The notes under the pieces: generated by a model
Database searches by the model: none
What the model saw: only the letters and a program-made list of their open reading frames with translations
Told to the model about the DNA's origin: nothing
Translations under genes and position numbers: made by a program
From: Mesorhizobium sp. M3A.F.Ca.ET.080.04.2.1
GTDB lineage: Bacteria > Pseudomonadota > Alphaproteobacteria > Rhizobiales > Rhizobiaceae
NCBI RefSeq assembly: GCF_003952525.1
Contig: NZ_CP034451.1
Span: 868,001 to 932,000, forward strand
Reading direction: 5' to 3'
Length of the DNA: 64,000 nucleotides
In this document: positions 1 to 8,826 of the stretch, in pieces
Position numbering within the stretch: position 1 is the stretch's first letter
Layout: each line of letters starts with the position of its first letter

Positions 1-2
1 GC

Positions 3-215
3 GCCAGCCCGCGCGCGGGCGCGATGCTGGCGCGCGCGGCAAGAGCCCGCGCCGCGCTCGACGGCCGCAACTACGTCATCCCCGACGACGTCAAGGCTTT
101 AGCCGTGCCGGCGCTGCGGCACCGCGTCATCCTCTCGCCGGCGGCGCAGATCGACGGACGGCTGGTGGAGCAGATCGTGTCCGACCTCGTCGATCAGACG
201 GAAGCGCCGCGTTGA
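3..215 (+). CDS. MoxR-family AAA ATPase, C-terminal end (partial)
   Basis: Only the last 70 or so codons lie in the window; the frame is open from the first bases, so the start is outside. The tail reads as the helical lid end of a MoxR-type AAA+ ATPase, with an [21 protein letters not shown] stretch followed by LRHRVILSP, which is the usual C-terminal signature of this family. The stop overlaps the TTG start of the DUF58 gene (TTGA), so the two are translationally coupled. MoxR ATPases are generally paired with DUF58/VWA-type proteins and are thought to act as chaperones for assembly of envelope or metal-enzyme complexes; the specific client here is unknown. Confidence 0.75.
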   Translation, partial: ASPRAGAMLARAARARAALDGRNYVIPDDVKALAVPALRHRVILSPAAQIDGRLVEQIVSDLVDQTEAPR

Positions 216-1516
216 TCTATCCGAGCGGACGAGCGGTGTGGGCAGCGGCGGCGGGGGCGATTCCCGCCTTCCTGATCGCGCTCGTGCTGCCGCAGGTCTG
301 GTATCTCGGCCTGTTGTGGATCTGCGCCCTGCTCGCCTTTCTAGCGGTGGACGCGGCGGCCGGGCGCGGACGCGCCTCGCTGAGCGCCACGCTCACGGCG
401 CCGCCGCAGGTCGGCGTCGGCGGGCGCTTCACGCTCCACGTCACGGCCGGCCTCGGCGCACGCCTGCGCCGCCTGCAGGCGCGCGTCGGGCATGACCAGC
501 GGCTGGCGCCGGTCAACGGTACCGGCGGCGCGCTGCCGGCGCATGGCGGCACGCTCGATCTCGAATTCGACGCCATCCGGCGCGGCATGGCGAGCTTCGA
601 TCGGCTGTGGCTGCGCTGGCAAGGACCGTTCGGCCTCGTCTGGAACCAGGTCGTGCTGCCGATGGATCGCAAGATAGTGGTGCTGCCCGATGTCAGCCGG
701 GCGCGCGACGAGGCGATCACGCTGCTGCAGCGCTCGGCGCTTGCCGACGGCCACGCGCAGAAGCGTGCCGGACAGGGGCGCGAGTTCGAGGCGCTGAAGG
801 ACTACCAGCCCGGCATGGGCCGGCGCATGATCGACTGGAAGCGCAGCGCCCGCCACGGCAAGCTGCTCGCGCGCGAGTTCCGGATCGAGGAGAACAACAA
901 CATCGTTTTGGCCATCGACTGCGGCCGCCTGATGTGCGAGCCGGTCGACGGCGTGCCGAAGGTCGATCGCGCCGTTACCGCCGCCCTTCTCTCCGCCTTT
1001 ATTGCGCTGAAGGGCGGCGATCTCGTCAGCCTGTTCTCCTTCGACGCCAGGCCGCGCGTCTCCAGCGGTGCGGTGCGCGGCTCGCCGAGCTTCACCATGA
1101 TCCAGAAGCGCGCGGCCGAGATCGACTATTCGACCGAGGAGACCAATTTCACGCTGGCGCTGACGACGCTCGCGGCCAAGCTCGACCGGCGCTCGCTGGT
1201 CATCATCTTCACCGATTTCGTCGACCCGATCAGCGCCGAGCTGATGCTGCGCACCGTGGGGCGGCTGACCGAGCGGCATCTGGTGCTGTTCATGCTGATG
1301 AAGGATGTCGAGTTGGAGACGCTGGCCGACATGGCGCCGGCGTCGCCCGAGGATGTGGCGCGCGCGGTCACCGCCGGCGACCTGCTCAGGCAGCGGCAGG
1401 TGGTGATCGGCCGGCTGCGGCTGCTCGGCGCGCATGTCATCGAGGCCGACCATCAGCGGCTTGGTCCGGCGCTGGTCGAACGCTATATCCAGCTCAAGGA
1501 AGAGAACCTCCTATGA
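212..1516 (+). CDS. DUF58 domain-containing protein
   Basis: A 434-residue protein. Two hydrophobic segments lie in the first 50 residues, then a soluble region with the DUF58 hallmark [14 protein letters not shown] near residue 197, followed by a VWA-like fold (the stretches ending VLAIDCGR and SLVIIFTDF are the beta strands expected there). The start is a TTG overlapping the upstream moxR stop, and the stop overlaps the ATG of the next gene (ATGA). DUF58 proteins co-occur with MoxR ATPases; the job is not established. The operon context (MoxR, DUF58, SpoIIM-like, RDD) suggests a membrane-associated complex. Confidence 0.85.
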   Translation: MIYPSGRAVWAAAAGAIPAFLIALVLPQVWYLGLLWICALLAFLAVDAAAGRGRASLSATLTAPPQVGVGGRFTLHVTAGLGARLRRLQARVGHDQRLAPVNGTGGALPAHGGTLDLEFDAIRRGMASFDRLWLRWQGPFGLVWNQVVLPMDRKIVVLPDVSRARDEAITLLQRSALADGHAQKRAGQGREFEALKDYQPGMGRRMIDWKRSARHGKLLAREFRIEENNNIVLAIDCGRLMCEPVDGVPKVDRAVTAALLSAFIALKGGDLVSLFSFDARPRVSSGAVRGSPSFTMIQKRAAEIDYSTEETNFTLALTTLAAKLDRRSLVIIFTDFVDPISAELMLRTVGRLTERHLVLFMLMKDVELETLADMAPASPEDVARAVTAGDLLRQRQVVIGRLRLLGAHVIEADHQRLGPALVERYIQLKEENLL

Positions 1517-2529
1517 CGCTGCCGGCCGGCACCGATGCCGTGCGCCAGTCGCTGGCGAGCTTCCGCCAGGAGCGCGAGGCCGACTGGAAGGCCTTCGAGG
1601 CGCTGCTTGCGCGGGTCGAGAAGCGAGCGCCGCGCGCATTGTCGGAAGACGAGCTGCTGTCGCTGCCCCTGCTCTACCGCTCGGCGCTGTCCTCGCTTTC
1701 GGTGGCGCGCGCGACCTCGCTCGACAGCGCGCTGATTTCCTATCTCGAGGCGCTGTGCCTGCGCGGCTATTTCTATCTCTACGGCGCGCGGCGGACTTTG
1801 CGGGCACGCGTCGGCGACTTCTTCCTGCGCGACTGGCCGGCGGCGATCCGCGACCTGTGGCGCGAAGTGTGGGTGTCGGTCGCGCTCACAGTCATTGGCG
1901 CGATTGCCGGTCACTGGCTGGTCGCTTCCGACAAGCGCTGGTACGACGCCATCATCGCGCCGAGCCTGGCCGGCGGGCGCAACCCGGATTCCTCGGCCGA
2001 GATGCTGCGCAACGTGCTCTATGGCGGCGGCGACCACTTCCTCTCGGGCTTTGCTGCCTATCTCTTCACGCACAACACGCAGGTGGCGATCCTGGCCTTC
2101 TCGCTCGGCTTCGCCTTTGCCGTGCCCAGCGTGCTCATCATCCTGATGAATGGCTGCATGCTGGGCGCGCTGTTCCAGGTCTATGCTGCCAAGGGACTTG
2201 GCTTGGAGCTCGGCGGCTGGCTGTCGATCCACGGCACGACGGAGCTGTTCGCGATCGCGATCGCCGGGGCGGCCGGCATGCGCATCGGCACCAGCATCGC
2301 CTTCCCGGGCGAGTTGACGCGCATGGCCGCCGCCGCGCGGGCCGGACGCGTTGCTGCGACCGCTATGGTCGGCGTAATGATCATGCTGTTGTTCGCCGGC
2401 TTGCTCGAAGGCATCGGCCGGCAGACCATCACCAGCGACGTCGCCCGGTACTCGATCGGCGGCGGCATGCTGTCGCTCTGGATCTGTTATTTCTACCTGT
2501 TCCGGATGGTGCGGCATGGCAACGGCTAG
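1513..2529 (+). CDS. SpoIIM-like (stage II sporulation M/DUF95) membrane protein
   Basis: A 338-residue protein starting at the ATG that overlaps the DUF58 stop. The first 110 residues are soluble and helical. Hydrophobic membrane segments follow from about residue 118 (VALTVIGAIAGHWLV) to the C-terminus, including the FSLGFAFAVPSVLIILMNG segment and the conserved HGTTELFAIAIAGAAG patch that marks the SpoIIM/DUF95 family. The organism is not expected to sporulate, so the name reflects the fold only. The same frame stays open far upstream, but that stretch lies inside the DUF58 gene and is not coding. The next gene begins 14 bp before this one stops. Confidence 0.85.
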   Translation: MTLPAGTDAVRQSLASFRQEREADWKAFEALLARVEKRAPRALSEDELLSLPLLYRSALSSLSVARATSLDSALISYLEALCLRGYFYLYGARRTLRARVGDFFLRDWPAAIRDLWREVWVSVALTVIGAIAGHWLVASDKRWYDAIIAPSLAGGRNPDSSAEMLRNVLYGGGDHFLSGFAAYLFTHNTQVAILAFSLGFAFAVPSVLIILMNGCMLGALFQVYAAKGLGLELGGWLSIHGTTELFAIAIAGAAGMRIGTSIAFPGELTRMAAAARAGRVAATAMVGVMIMLLFAGLLEGIGRQTITSDVARYSIGGGMLSLWICYFYLFRMVRHGNG

Positions 2530-3379
2530 GAACCCTGCCGCGCTCGTGCGCCCGCTGGTCACGCCGGAGGGCGTCGACTTGCGGGTCAAATTGGCGGATG
2601 CCGGCACGCGGGCTTCCGCGTTCCTGCTCGATGTCATGATCATCGTCGTCGCCGCGGTGGTCGTCAGCCTCGTCGCGATCTTCGGCCTGGGCGGGCTCGG
2701 CGCGCAGCAAGCAGAACCACTCTTCATCGTCTGGCTGATCTTCATCTTCCTGTTGCGCAACGTCTATTTCATCGCCTTCGAGGCGGGCCGGCGGGCGGCG
2801 ACGCCCGGAAAACGGATGATCGGCATCCGTGTCGCCTCGCGCAGCGGCGCGGGTCTTACGCTGGACCAGGTCATCGCGCGCAATCTGATGCGCGAGATCG
2901 AGGTTTTCCTGCCGCTGTCGATCATGGCCGCGCGTGGAGGCGCCGGCGTCGCCGACACGCTGTCGACGATCTTCGGCCTGGTATGGGCGCTGCTGTTCTC
3001 GCTGTTTCCGCTCTTCAACCGCGACCGGCTGAGGATCGGCGACCTGCTCGCCGGCACCTGGGTGGTCGAAGCGCCGAAAGTGGCGCTGGTCGAGGATCTT
3101 TCGCTGCGCAAGGAGCCGGTCGCGACCCGCTTCCAGTTCAGCGCTGCACAGCTCGATGCCTATGGCATTGCGGAGCTGCACAAGCTGGAAGAAGTGCTGC
3201 GCCGCGACGATTATTTCGCGATGAAAGCGGTGGCGGAAACGATCGGCCGCAAGATCGGCGCCAGGATCGAGCCGATCGATTCAAAGGCCTTCCTCACCGC
3301 CTATTACGGCGAGTTGCGCGCGCATCTGGAACGCAAGCTGCTGCTCGGAAACCGCAAGGCGGATAAGTATGCGCGGTAA
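2516..3379 (+). CDS. RDD family membrane protein
   Basis: A 287-residue protein. Near residue 24 it has the AGTRASAFLLDVMI pattern, matching the R-D-D arrangement of the family (an Arg and an Asp in the first membrane helix). A second hydrophobic segment lies near residue 70, followed by GRRAATPGKRMIGIRV, the most conserved RDD block. A soluble tail of roughly 100 residues follows. The start lies 14 bp inside the preceding gene. It is the last gene of the MoxR-DUF58-SpoIIM-RDD operon. RDD proteins are proposed transporters or envelope proteins; no substrate can be deduced here. Confidence 0.85.
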   Translation: MATARNPAALVRPLVTPEGVDLRVKLADAGTRASAFLLDVMIIVVAAVVVSLVAIFGLGGLGAQQAEPLFIVWLIFIFLLRNVYFIAFEAGRRAATPGKRMIGIRVASRSGAGLTLDQVIARNLMREIEVFLPLSIMAARGGAGVADTLSTIFGLVWALLFSLFPLFNRDRLRIGDLLAGTWVVEAPKVALVEDLSLRKEPVATRFQFSAAQLDAYGIAELHKLEEVLRRDDYFAMKAVAETIGRKIGARIEPIDSKAFLTAYYGELRAHLERKLLLGNRKADKYAR

Positions 3380-3474
3380 AACTTGGCTCTATTCGGGAGA
3401 CGTGCGCAGCGCTGTCCAGCAGGGGCGCGAAGGATCGCCCTGATTCTGCAGCGCTATGTTCCGTTTCTCGGTCA

Positions 3475-3654
3475 CGGCATGGATCCTCGGGTCTGCGCGT
3501 CCGCTTCGCTCCCGCTCCGCCCCTGGATGACGAATGCAACGCAGCCTGCAGCCGATCGCCGACGTTGGAAATTGGCTGGAACGTTCCGCCTGTCGTCATC
3601 CAGGGGCGGAGCAAGGCGCGGAGCGACACAGCGCAGACCCGAGGATGCATGCCG
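3475..3654. repeat. Long interrupted palindrome (intergenic element)
   Basis: Most of the 376-bp gap between the RDD gene and the cupin gene is one inverted repeat. The outer arms begin CGGCATGGATCCTCGGGTCT (3475) and are mirrored by the sequence ending GAGGATGCATGCCG (3654) with one mismatch. The inner arms are CTCCGCCCCTGGATGACG (3515-3532) and its complement at 3594-3611. The loop is about 60 bp. Long palindromes of this kind are common in rhizobial intergenic DNA. Nothing else was recognised in the gap. Confidence 0.75.
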
Positions 3655-3755
3655 TTACCTCAAAAGAAGTGCGACGGTGCAGACAAAAGCACCGACAGAT
3701 CAGCTGGGTTCGTCGTCCCACAAAGTGGGGAACAGGTGGCCCGGCGAAGCCTCGC

Positions 3756-4442
3756 CTACCCCACCCACTTCTCATAGTCGGACACCAGCAGATGGACCGG
3801 CGCCACGTCCTCGTCGATGTTGGAGAAGCGGCCGATCGGGTCGCGGAACACGTTGTCGGTGAGATCGTCGTTGACGGTCGAGACCTCGCCGATCAGCACG
3901 TCCTTGCCCTCGGCCCAGAAGGCGTGCCAGACGCCCGGCAGGAGCGTGACGCTTTGGCCCGGATCGAGCTTCAGGAGCCCGCCGGCCGGCAAGCGGTGGA
4001 TGGTTCCGTCGACCGGCACCGAGACTTCGGCCTTCGGATCGATGCCGCCGTCGCGGTCATGCATGAACAATTCCAGCACCAGCTTGCCGCCGCCGCGGTT
4101 GATGATGTCCTCGGCCTTGATGTTGTGGCGGTGCATCGGCGACAGCTGATCCTTGCGCGAGATCATGATCTTCTCAGCATAGAGCATGCCCATGCCGAGC
4201 TTCATGTCCTCGTAGCGACCGTTGCGCACGGTGAACAGGAACAGGCCGAGCTCGTCGAATTTCTCCTGGCCGTAATCGGTGATGTCCCAGCCGAGGCGCG
4301 AGGTGAAAATGGCTGAGGAATCCCTCTTGCGCGCCTTCATCTCTTCCGGGCTCCAGTAGGCGAAGGGCGGCATAATGTAGCCGAACGAGCGGATGAAGGC
4401 GTCGGCGTCGCGGATGATGTCGTTGATGGTGGAGCGTTTCAT
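3756..4442 (-). CDS. D-lyxose isomerase-type cupin (D-lyxose/D-mannose ketol-isomerase)
   Basis: A 228-residue single-cupin protein. The metal-binding set expected of the D-lyxose isomerase family is complete: His104 and His106 in PMHRHN, Glu111 five residues later, and His173 in PGVWHAFW. The family uses a divalent metal, usually Mn, to interconvert D-lyxose with D-xylulose and D-mannose with D-fructose. The length fits. The start has a good ribosome-binding site (GGAAGAGA, 6-7 nt upstream). It is divergent from the PLP-enzyme gene at 4648 across about 200 bp. Substrate is inferred from family only; sugar kinase or transporter genes are not adjacent. Confidence 0.8.
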   Translation of the reverse strand: MKRSTINDIIRDADAFIRSFGYIMPPFAYWSPEEMKARKRDSSAIFTSRLGWDITDYGQEKFDELGLFLFTVRNGRYEDMKLGMGMLYAEKIMISRKDQLSPMHRHNIKAEDIINRGGGKLVLELFMHDRDGGIDPKAEVSVPVDGTIHRLPAGGLLKLDPGQSVTLLPGVWHAFWAEGKDVLIGEVSTVNDDLTDNVFRDPIGRFSNIDEDVAPVHLLVSDYEKWVG

Positions 4443-4647
4443 GAGTTCTCTTCCTTCGACCGGGCCTGCTGAGATGTCTCCTCCGGCATAGCTGAACGCC
4501 CGTCCGCTGTCGACGCAAACCGGCAGCGCTGGCCCGTGACATCGGACGGGAACAGGGCCATAACCTCAACCGTCCTTTGATCTTGCGCATGTCCTGGTCC
4601 CGAAATCGGCCCACTTTCGGGAGACGTGCTGTTGAACGGTGATTTTC

Positions 4648-5706
4648 ATGCCAAGCATAGACGACCTCGACACGCCGTCGATCCTGATCGATGCGGCTCG
4701 CGCCGAAGCCAACATCACAAAGGCGCAGGCGCATGCCGATCGCCATGGCCTCAAGCTTCGGCCGCATATCAAGACGCACAAGCTGCCGTATTGGGCAAAG
4801 AAGCAGGTGGCGGCGGGCGCCGTCGGCATCACCTGCCAGAAGATCGGCGAGGCCGAGGTGATGGCCGATGCCGGGCTGACCGACATTTTTCTGCCCTACA
4901 ACATTCTCGGCCGCGCCAAGCTGGAGCGGCTGAAGGCGCTGCATGGCCACGTGACGCTGTCGGTGACGGCAGACAGCCATGAGACGCTGCAAGGCCTTGC
5001 CGCGACCTTCACCGATGGAGGGCATCCGCTATCCGTGCTGGTCGAGTGCGACACCGGCATGGGCCGCTGCGGCGTGCAGAGCCCCGCTGAAGCGGTGGTG
5101 CTGGCTAAGGCAATCAACAGAGCCAAAGGCCTCAGCTTCGGTGGCTTGATGACCTATCCTGCGGCGGGCCGCGCTGCCGAGGCGGAGGCATGGCTGAGGA
5201 ATACGCGCAACACGCTCGCAGTGGACGGGCTCGAGTGCCGGCGCATCTCGAGCGGCGGCACGCCGGATATGTGGCGCTCGGGCCAGGACAGCGTGGTTAC
5301 CGAATATCGGCCCGGCACCTACATCTATCTCGACCGCTACCAGGTCGCCAAAGGCGTCGGCACGCTCGACGACTGCGCGCTGAAGGTGCTCGCCACGGTG
5401 GTCAGCCATCCGACACCAACCCGCGCCATTCTCGATAGCGGCAGCAAGGCGCTGTCCTCCGATACGCTGGGGCTGCCCGATTTCGGCGAACTGGTCGGCG
5501 TGCCCGGAGCCCGCATCACCGCCCTGAGCGAAGAACATGGCAACGTCACGCTTTCGGGCGGGGCCAGGCTTCGCATCGGCGAGCGCGTGCGTGTGGTTCC
5601 CGACCATTGCTGCGTGGTAACGAACCTCTTCGACCAGGTGCATCTGGTCGACGGCGACAAGGTGCTGGAGACGCTGCCGGTTGCGGCGCGCGGGCGGATG
5701 GGGTGA
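4648..5706 (+). CDS. D-threonine aldolase/D-serine dehydratase-like PLP enzyme
   Basis: A 352-residue protein with the N-terminal alanine-racemase TIM-barrel. It has the IDDLDTPSILID opening and RPHIKTHK near residue 40, whose lysine is the expected PLP Schiff-base residue. Near the C-terminus the metal site reads PDHCCV, that is His-x-Cys. In this superfamily His-x-Cys is known from D-serine dehydratase and His-x-Asp from D-threonine aldolase, so dehydratase-like chemistry is slightly favoured, but the exact substrate is open. A GTG three codons upstream (4639) is an alternative start; neither has a strong ribosome-binding site. It is convergent with ccmC, with 3 bp between the two stops. 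Confidence 0.8.
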   Translation: MPSIDDLDTPSILIDAARAEANITKAQAHADRHGLKLRPHIKTHKLPYWAKKQVAAGAVGITCQKIGEAEVMADAGLTDIFLPYNILGRAKLERLKALHGHVTLSVTADSHETLQGLAATFTDGGHPLSVLVECDTGMGRCGVQSPAEAVVLAKAINRAKGLSFGGLMTYPAAGRAAEAEAWLRNTRNTLAVDGLECRRISSGGTPDMWRSGQDSVVTEYRPGTYIYLDRYQVAKGVGTLDDCALKVLATVVSHPTPTRAILDSGSKALSSDTLGLPDFGELVGVPGARITALSEEHGNVTLSGGARLRIGERVRVVPDHCCVVTNLFDQVHLVDGDKVLETLPVAARGRMG

Positions 5707-5709
5707 CGT

Positions 5710-6468
5710 CTACTGGCGCTCGGCCTGCCTGGCGGCAACCCTGCGCATCGCGATCACCCGACGCCGCAAGATCTCGGTGCGGATCGCCATCAGGTGCAGC
5801 GCGAAGAACAGCACCGTGAAGCCGAGCGCCATGACGGCCAGCGGCCACAGCATCGACGGATCGATGGTAGGCCCACCGAGCCGGAAGACCGAAGCCGGCT
5901 GGTGCAGCGTATTCCACCAGTCGACCGAGAACTTGATGATCGGAATGTTGATGAAGCCGACCAGCGTGATGATGGCGGCTGCCCAGGCGGCGCGGCTGGC
6001 GTCATCCAACGCGCGGGTCAGCGCGATGATGCCGAGATACATCAGGAAGAGCACGAAGACCGAGGTCAGCCGCGCGTCCCACACCCACCAGGTGCCCCAC
6101 ATTGGTTTGCCCCAGATGGAGCCGGTGATCAGCGCCAATGCGGTGAAGGTGGCACCGATCGGGGCCGCCGATTTCAGCGCCACATCGGCCAGCGGATGGC
6201 GCCAGACCAGCGTGCCCAAGGCCGAGAGCGCCATGATCGAGTAGCACATCATGGCGAGCCAGGCGAAAGGCACGTGGATGTACATGATGCGCACCGTGAT
6301 GCCCTGCTGGAAATCCTCGGGCGCGGTGAAACTCATGTAGAGACCGACGACGAGCAGGATAGCGGCAATGGAAGCCAGCCACGGGATTACCTTGCCGGCC
6401 AGCCCGACAAAACGCGTCGGGTTGGCGAGATCGGCCCAGCCGCTCGGACGTGAGGTGGTTTCGCTCAT
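5710..6468 (-). CDS. ccmC: Heme exporter permease CcmC
   Basis: A 252-residue integral membrane protein with six predicted helices. It carries the family's tryptophan-rich periplasmic motif WGTWWVWDARLTS (about residue 125) and conserved histidines in IHVPFAW (about residue 65) and NTLHQP (about residue 188). These bind heme for transfer to the CcmE chaperone in system I cytochrome c maturation. In most alphaproteobacteria ccmC sits in a ccmABCDG run. Here the upstream neighbour is an intergenic palindrome and ndvA, and the downstream neighbour is on the other strand, so ccmA, ccmB and ccmD must be elsewhere if they exist. Confidence 0.92.
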   Translation of the reverse strand: MSETTSRPSGWADLANPTRFVGLAGKVIPWLASIAAILLVVGLYMSFTAPEDFQQGITVRIMYIHVPFAWLAMMCYSIMALSALGTLVWRHPLADVALKSAAPIGATFTALALITGSIWGKPMWGTWWVWDARLTSVFVLFLMYLGIIALTRALDDASRAAWAAAIITLVGFINIPIIKFSVDWWNTLHQPASVFRLGGPTIDPSMLWPLAVMALGFTVLFFALHLMAIRTEILRRRVIAMRRVAARQAERQ

Positions 6469-6521
6469 GCCGACCTAGATAGACCGGCAATGTGCCGGCG
6501 GCAATCGGAGGAGTGTCGCAG

Positions 6522-6692
6522 CCCTTCCCTTCTCCTCTTGTTGTGGGAGAAAGTGGATCGGCGCGCAGCGCCGAGACGGATGAGGGGTGTTGGAAGAAAT
6601 GAGGCGTGGGCAATTCGTCGAAAATTGCCAAGCTGGAGCACCCCTCATCCGGCCGCTTCGCGACCACCTTCTCCCACAAGGGAGAAGGGGAG
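6522..6692. repeat. Palindromic intergenic element with TTCTCCC...GGGAGAA arms
   Basis: Inverted repeat filling the gap between ndvA and ccmC. The left arm (about 6522-6589) contains TTGTGGGAGAAAGTGG and GGATGAGGGGTG; the right arm (about 6639-6692) holds the complements CACCCCTCATCC and CCACCTTCTCCCACAAGGG. The loop is about 50 bp. It lies between two genes of the same orientation, so it may shape the ndvA 3' end. The core TTCTCCC/GGGAGAA resembles the short hairpin at 25977-26005. Confidence 0.7.
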
Positions 6693-6700
6693 CGTTGATC

Positions 6701-8470
6701 TCACGCCGCTTCGTTGACCGGGCGGCTGAGGCGGCGAACCTCTTCGTCGTTGAGCAGGCCGCCGGCGCGCAGCAGGGCAGCGAAGCGGCCGTTGCGCAGC
6801 GACAGCTCGGTGAAGCCGCCGTACTCGACCACCCTGCCCTTATCCATGAAGACGACCAGGTCGGCATCGCGGACCGTGGTCAGGCGGTGCGCAATGATGA
6901 AGGTGGTGCGGTCGCGGCGCAGTTCGTCGATGGCTTCCTTGACGCGATCCTCGGTCTCGACGTCAAGCGCGCTGGTTGCCTCGTCGAGCACCAGGATCGG
7001 CGCGTCCTTCAGCACTGCGCGTGCAATGGCGATGCGCTGGCGCTCGCCGCCCGAAAGCTGGCCGCCGCGCTCGCCGACGACCGTGTCGTAGCCGTTGCTC
7101 TTCGACAGGATGAAGTCCTGCGCGGCGGCGGCGTTGGCGGCGGCGTGGATCTCGTCATAGGTGGCATCGGCGCGGCCGACGCGGATATTGTCCTCGATCG
7201 AGCGGTTGAGCAGGCCGGCGTCCTGGAAGACGGTGGCGATCGAATGGCGTAGCGACTTGCGGGTCACCGTGCGGGTGTCGATGCCGTCGATCAGGATGCG
7301 GCCGCTGGACGGCGCGAAGACGCGCTGCAGCAGGTTGATGAGCGTCGTCTTGCCGGCGCCGGTCGGACCGACGATGGCAACCGTCTTGCCGGCCGGCACC
7401 TCGAACGACACGTTGTCGGCGCCCTGCCCCGAATTGGCGAACTCGAAGCTGACATTCTCGAAACGGACATGACCGGTGACGTTGGTGAGCTCGCGCAGGC
7501 CGTCCGGCTCTGCGGCGTCGGCGGCCGAGTCCTCGAGGCGATAAAAATCCTCGAGCTTGGCGCGCGCCTCGGAGATCTGATTGGCGAAAGCCGACATCTG
7601 GTCGAGGCGGGCGATCAGCAGCGTGGCAAAGCCGGTGAAGGCGATCACGTCGCCGACGCGAAGCTGGCCATGGGTGACGAGGTATGCGCCGATCAGCAGC
7701 ACGATCATCATCGAGATGGTCGAGGAGAGCCGATGCAGTGCGTTGGCGATCGCCCACCAGTCGAGCACAGGGTTCTGCGCGTCGAGCAGGTTCTTGACGT
7801 AACGCTTCAGCGTCTCGGTCTCATGGCCGATGCGATTGTAGCTCTGCAGCACGGCGACGTTGCTCACGGAATCGGTCACATGGGCAAAGACGGTATGGTA
7901 GTGGCGCTCCACCGCCGCCTGGCCGGACTTGGTGCGGCGCATGACGAGCCGGCCGATGCCGAGATAAAGCGCGCCGAGGCCGAGCAGCACCATCGACATG
8001 CGGACGTCCATGGAAAGCGCGGTCGGAACGAGCAGCGCAAGCGCAACCGCCGTCGACAGATGCTGGCGCATGAATTCCAGCCACAGGCTGAACAGCGTCT
8101 CGACAGCGCGCAGCAGCGTGTGGAGTGAATTGGAGGTGCCGCGCTGGTGATGCCAGGCGAGCGGCATGGTGATCACGCGCTCGAAGGACTGGCACAGCAC
8201 TTCCGAGCGGCGGGCATGCGCGAAGCGGTCGGCGCCGCGCGCCACCAGCACGAAGGCGACGATGTTGAAGGCGCCGAGGGCAGCCCAAACAGCGAGGGTG
8301 GAAAACACCGAACCGTGTTCGGAGATGGCATCGATCACCCGGCCGAACAGGATCGGCTCGAGGATGGCGACCATGGCAAGCGCAACGTTGGCGCCGCAGA
8401 TCAGCGCAACGCGCTTCTTGTCGGCCGCCAGATAACCCAGTGCTCGCCAGTAGATTTGCAGAAGTGACAC
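6701..8470 (-). CDS. ndvA: Cyclic beta-1,2-glucan exporter NdvA/ChvA (ABC ATPase-permease)
   Basis: A 589-residue half-transporter. The first 310 residues hold six membrane helices. The ATPase domain has Walker A GPTGAGKTTL (about residue 367), signature LSGGERQR (about 470), Walker B ILVLDEATSAL (about 489) and the AHRL H-loop. A GTG start at 8470 is chosen because a GGAG ribosome-binding site precedes it by 8 nt, the protein then begins VSLLQIYWRAL like other NdvA proteins, and the length matches the usual 588. An ATG at 8491 would add seven residues. It exports cyclic beta-1,2-glucan made by NdvB, encoded just upstream on the same strand. This export is needed for osmoadaptation and for nodulation in rhizobia. 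Confidence 0.93.
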   Translation of the reverse strand: MSLLQIYWRALGYLAADKKRVALICGANVALAMVAILEPILFGRVIDAISEHGSVFSTLAVWAALGAFNIVAFVLVARGADRFAHARRSEVLCQSFERVITMPLAWHHQRGTSNSLHTLLRAVETLFSLWLEFMRQHLSTAVALALLVPTALSMDVRMSMVLLGLGALYLGIGRLVMRRTKSGQAAVERHYHTVFAHVTDSVSNVAVLQSYNRIGHETETLKRYVKNLLDAQNPVLDWWAIANALHRLSSTISMMIVLLIGAYLVTHGQLRVGDVIAFTGFATLLIARLDQMSAFANQISEARAKLEDFYRLEDSAADAAEPDGLRELTNVTGHVRFENVSFEFANSGQGADNVSFEVPAGKTVAIVGPTGAGKTTLINLLQRVFAPSSGRILIDGIDTRTVTRKSLRHSIATVFQDAGLLNRSIEDNIRVGRADATYDEIHAAANAAAAQDFILSKSNGYDTVVGERGGQLSGGERQRIAIARAVLKDAPILVLDEATSALDVETEDRVKEAIDELRRDRTTFIIAHRLTTVRDADLVVFMDKGRVVEYGGFTELSLRNGRFAALLRAGGLLNDEEVRRLSRPVNEAA

Positions 8471-8826
8471 TTCAGCTACTCCGCCAAACATTTATTGTGC
8501 AGTGCACCATTCCATGACACGTACCGGTTGGCGCGTCGCAAAACAATGCCCGTCTATCCCTTCCGTTCCCATTTAGCGAACAAAAGATGACGACGGTGCG
8601 AAATCTGGCGTGATCACCTAACGGTTTGAGATAAAAGGTGAAATGTCAGCCTTGCGGCGAAATAATGGCAGGTGCCCGGCGCTGCCACATTTTTAGTCAG
8701 CCGGGACTGCGTTAGCGCCCCCTAATGAACGATGGCGATCGTCGGCGCGAGTCATCGCCCAAGTAAACGCTCGTTTTCAGCCGCCTATTGCAACGAACAC
8801 GCGGCTCATGAGCCAAGGCTTTGAAT
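8471..8826 (-). other. ndvB-ndvA intergenic region
   Basis: About 350 bp between ndvB and ndvA with no convincing gene. A 12-bp perfect palindrome GGCTCATGAGCC (8803-8814) lies just after the ndvB stop but has no T-tract. The region presumably carries an ndvA promoter; no clear -35/-10 pair stood out. Confidence 0.5.
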
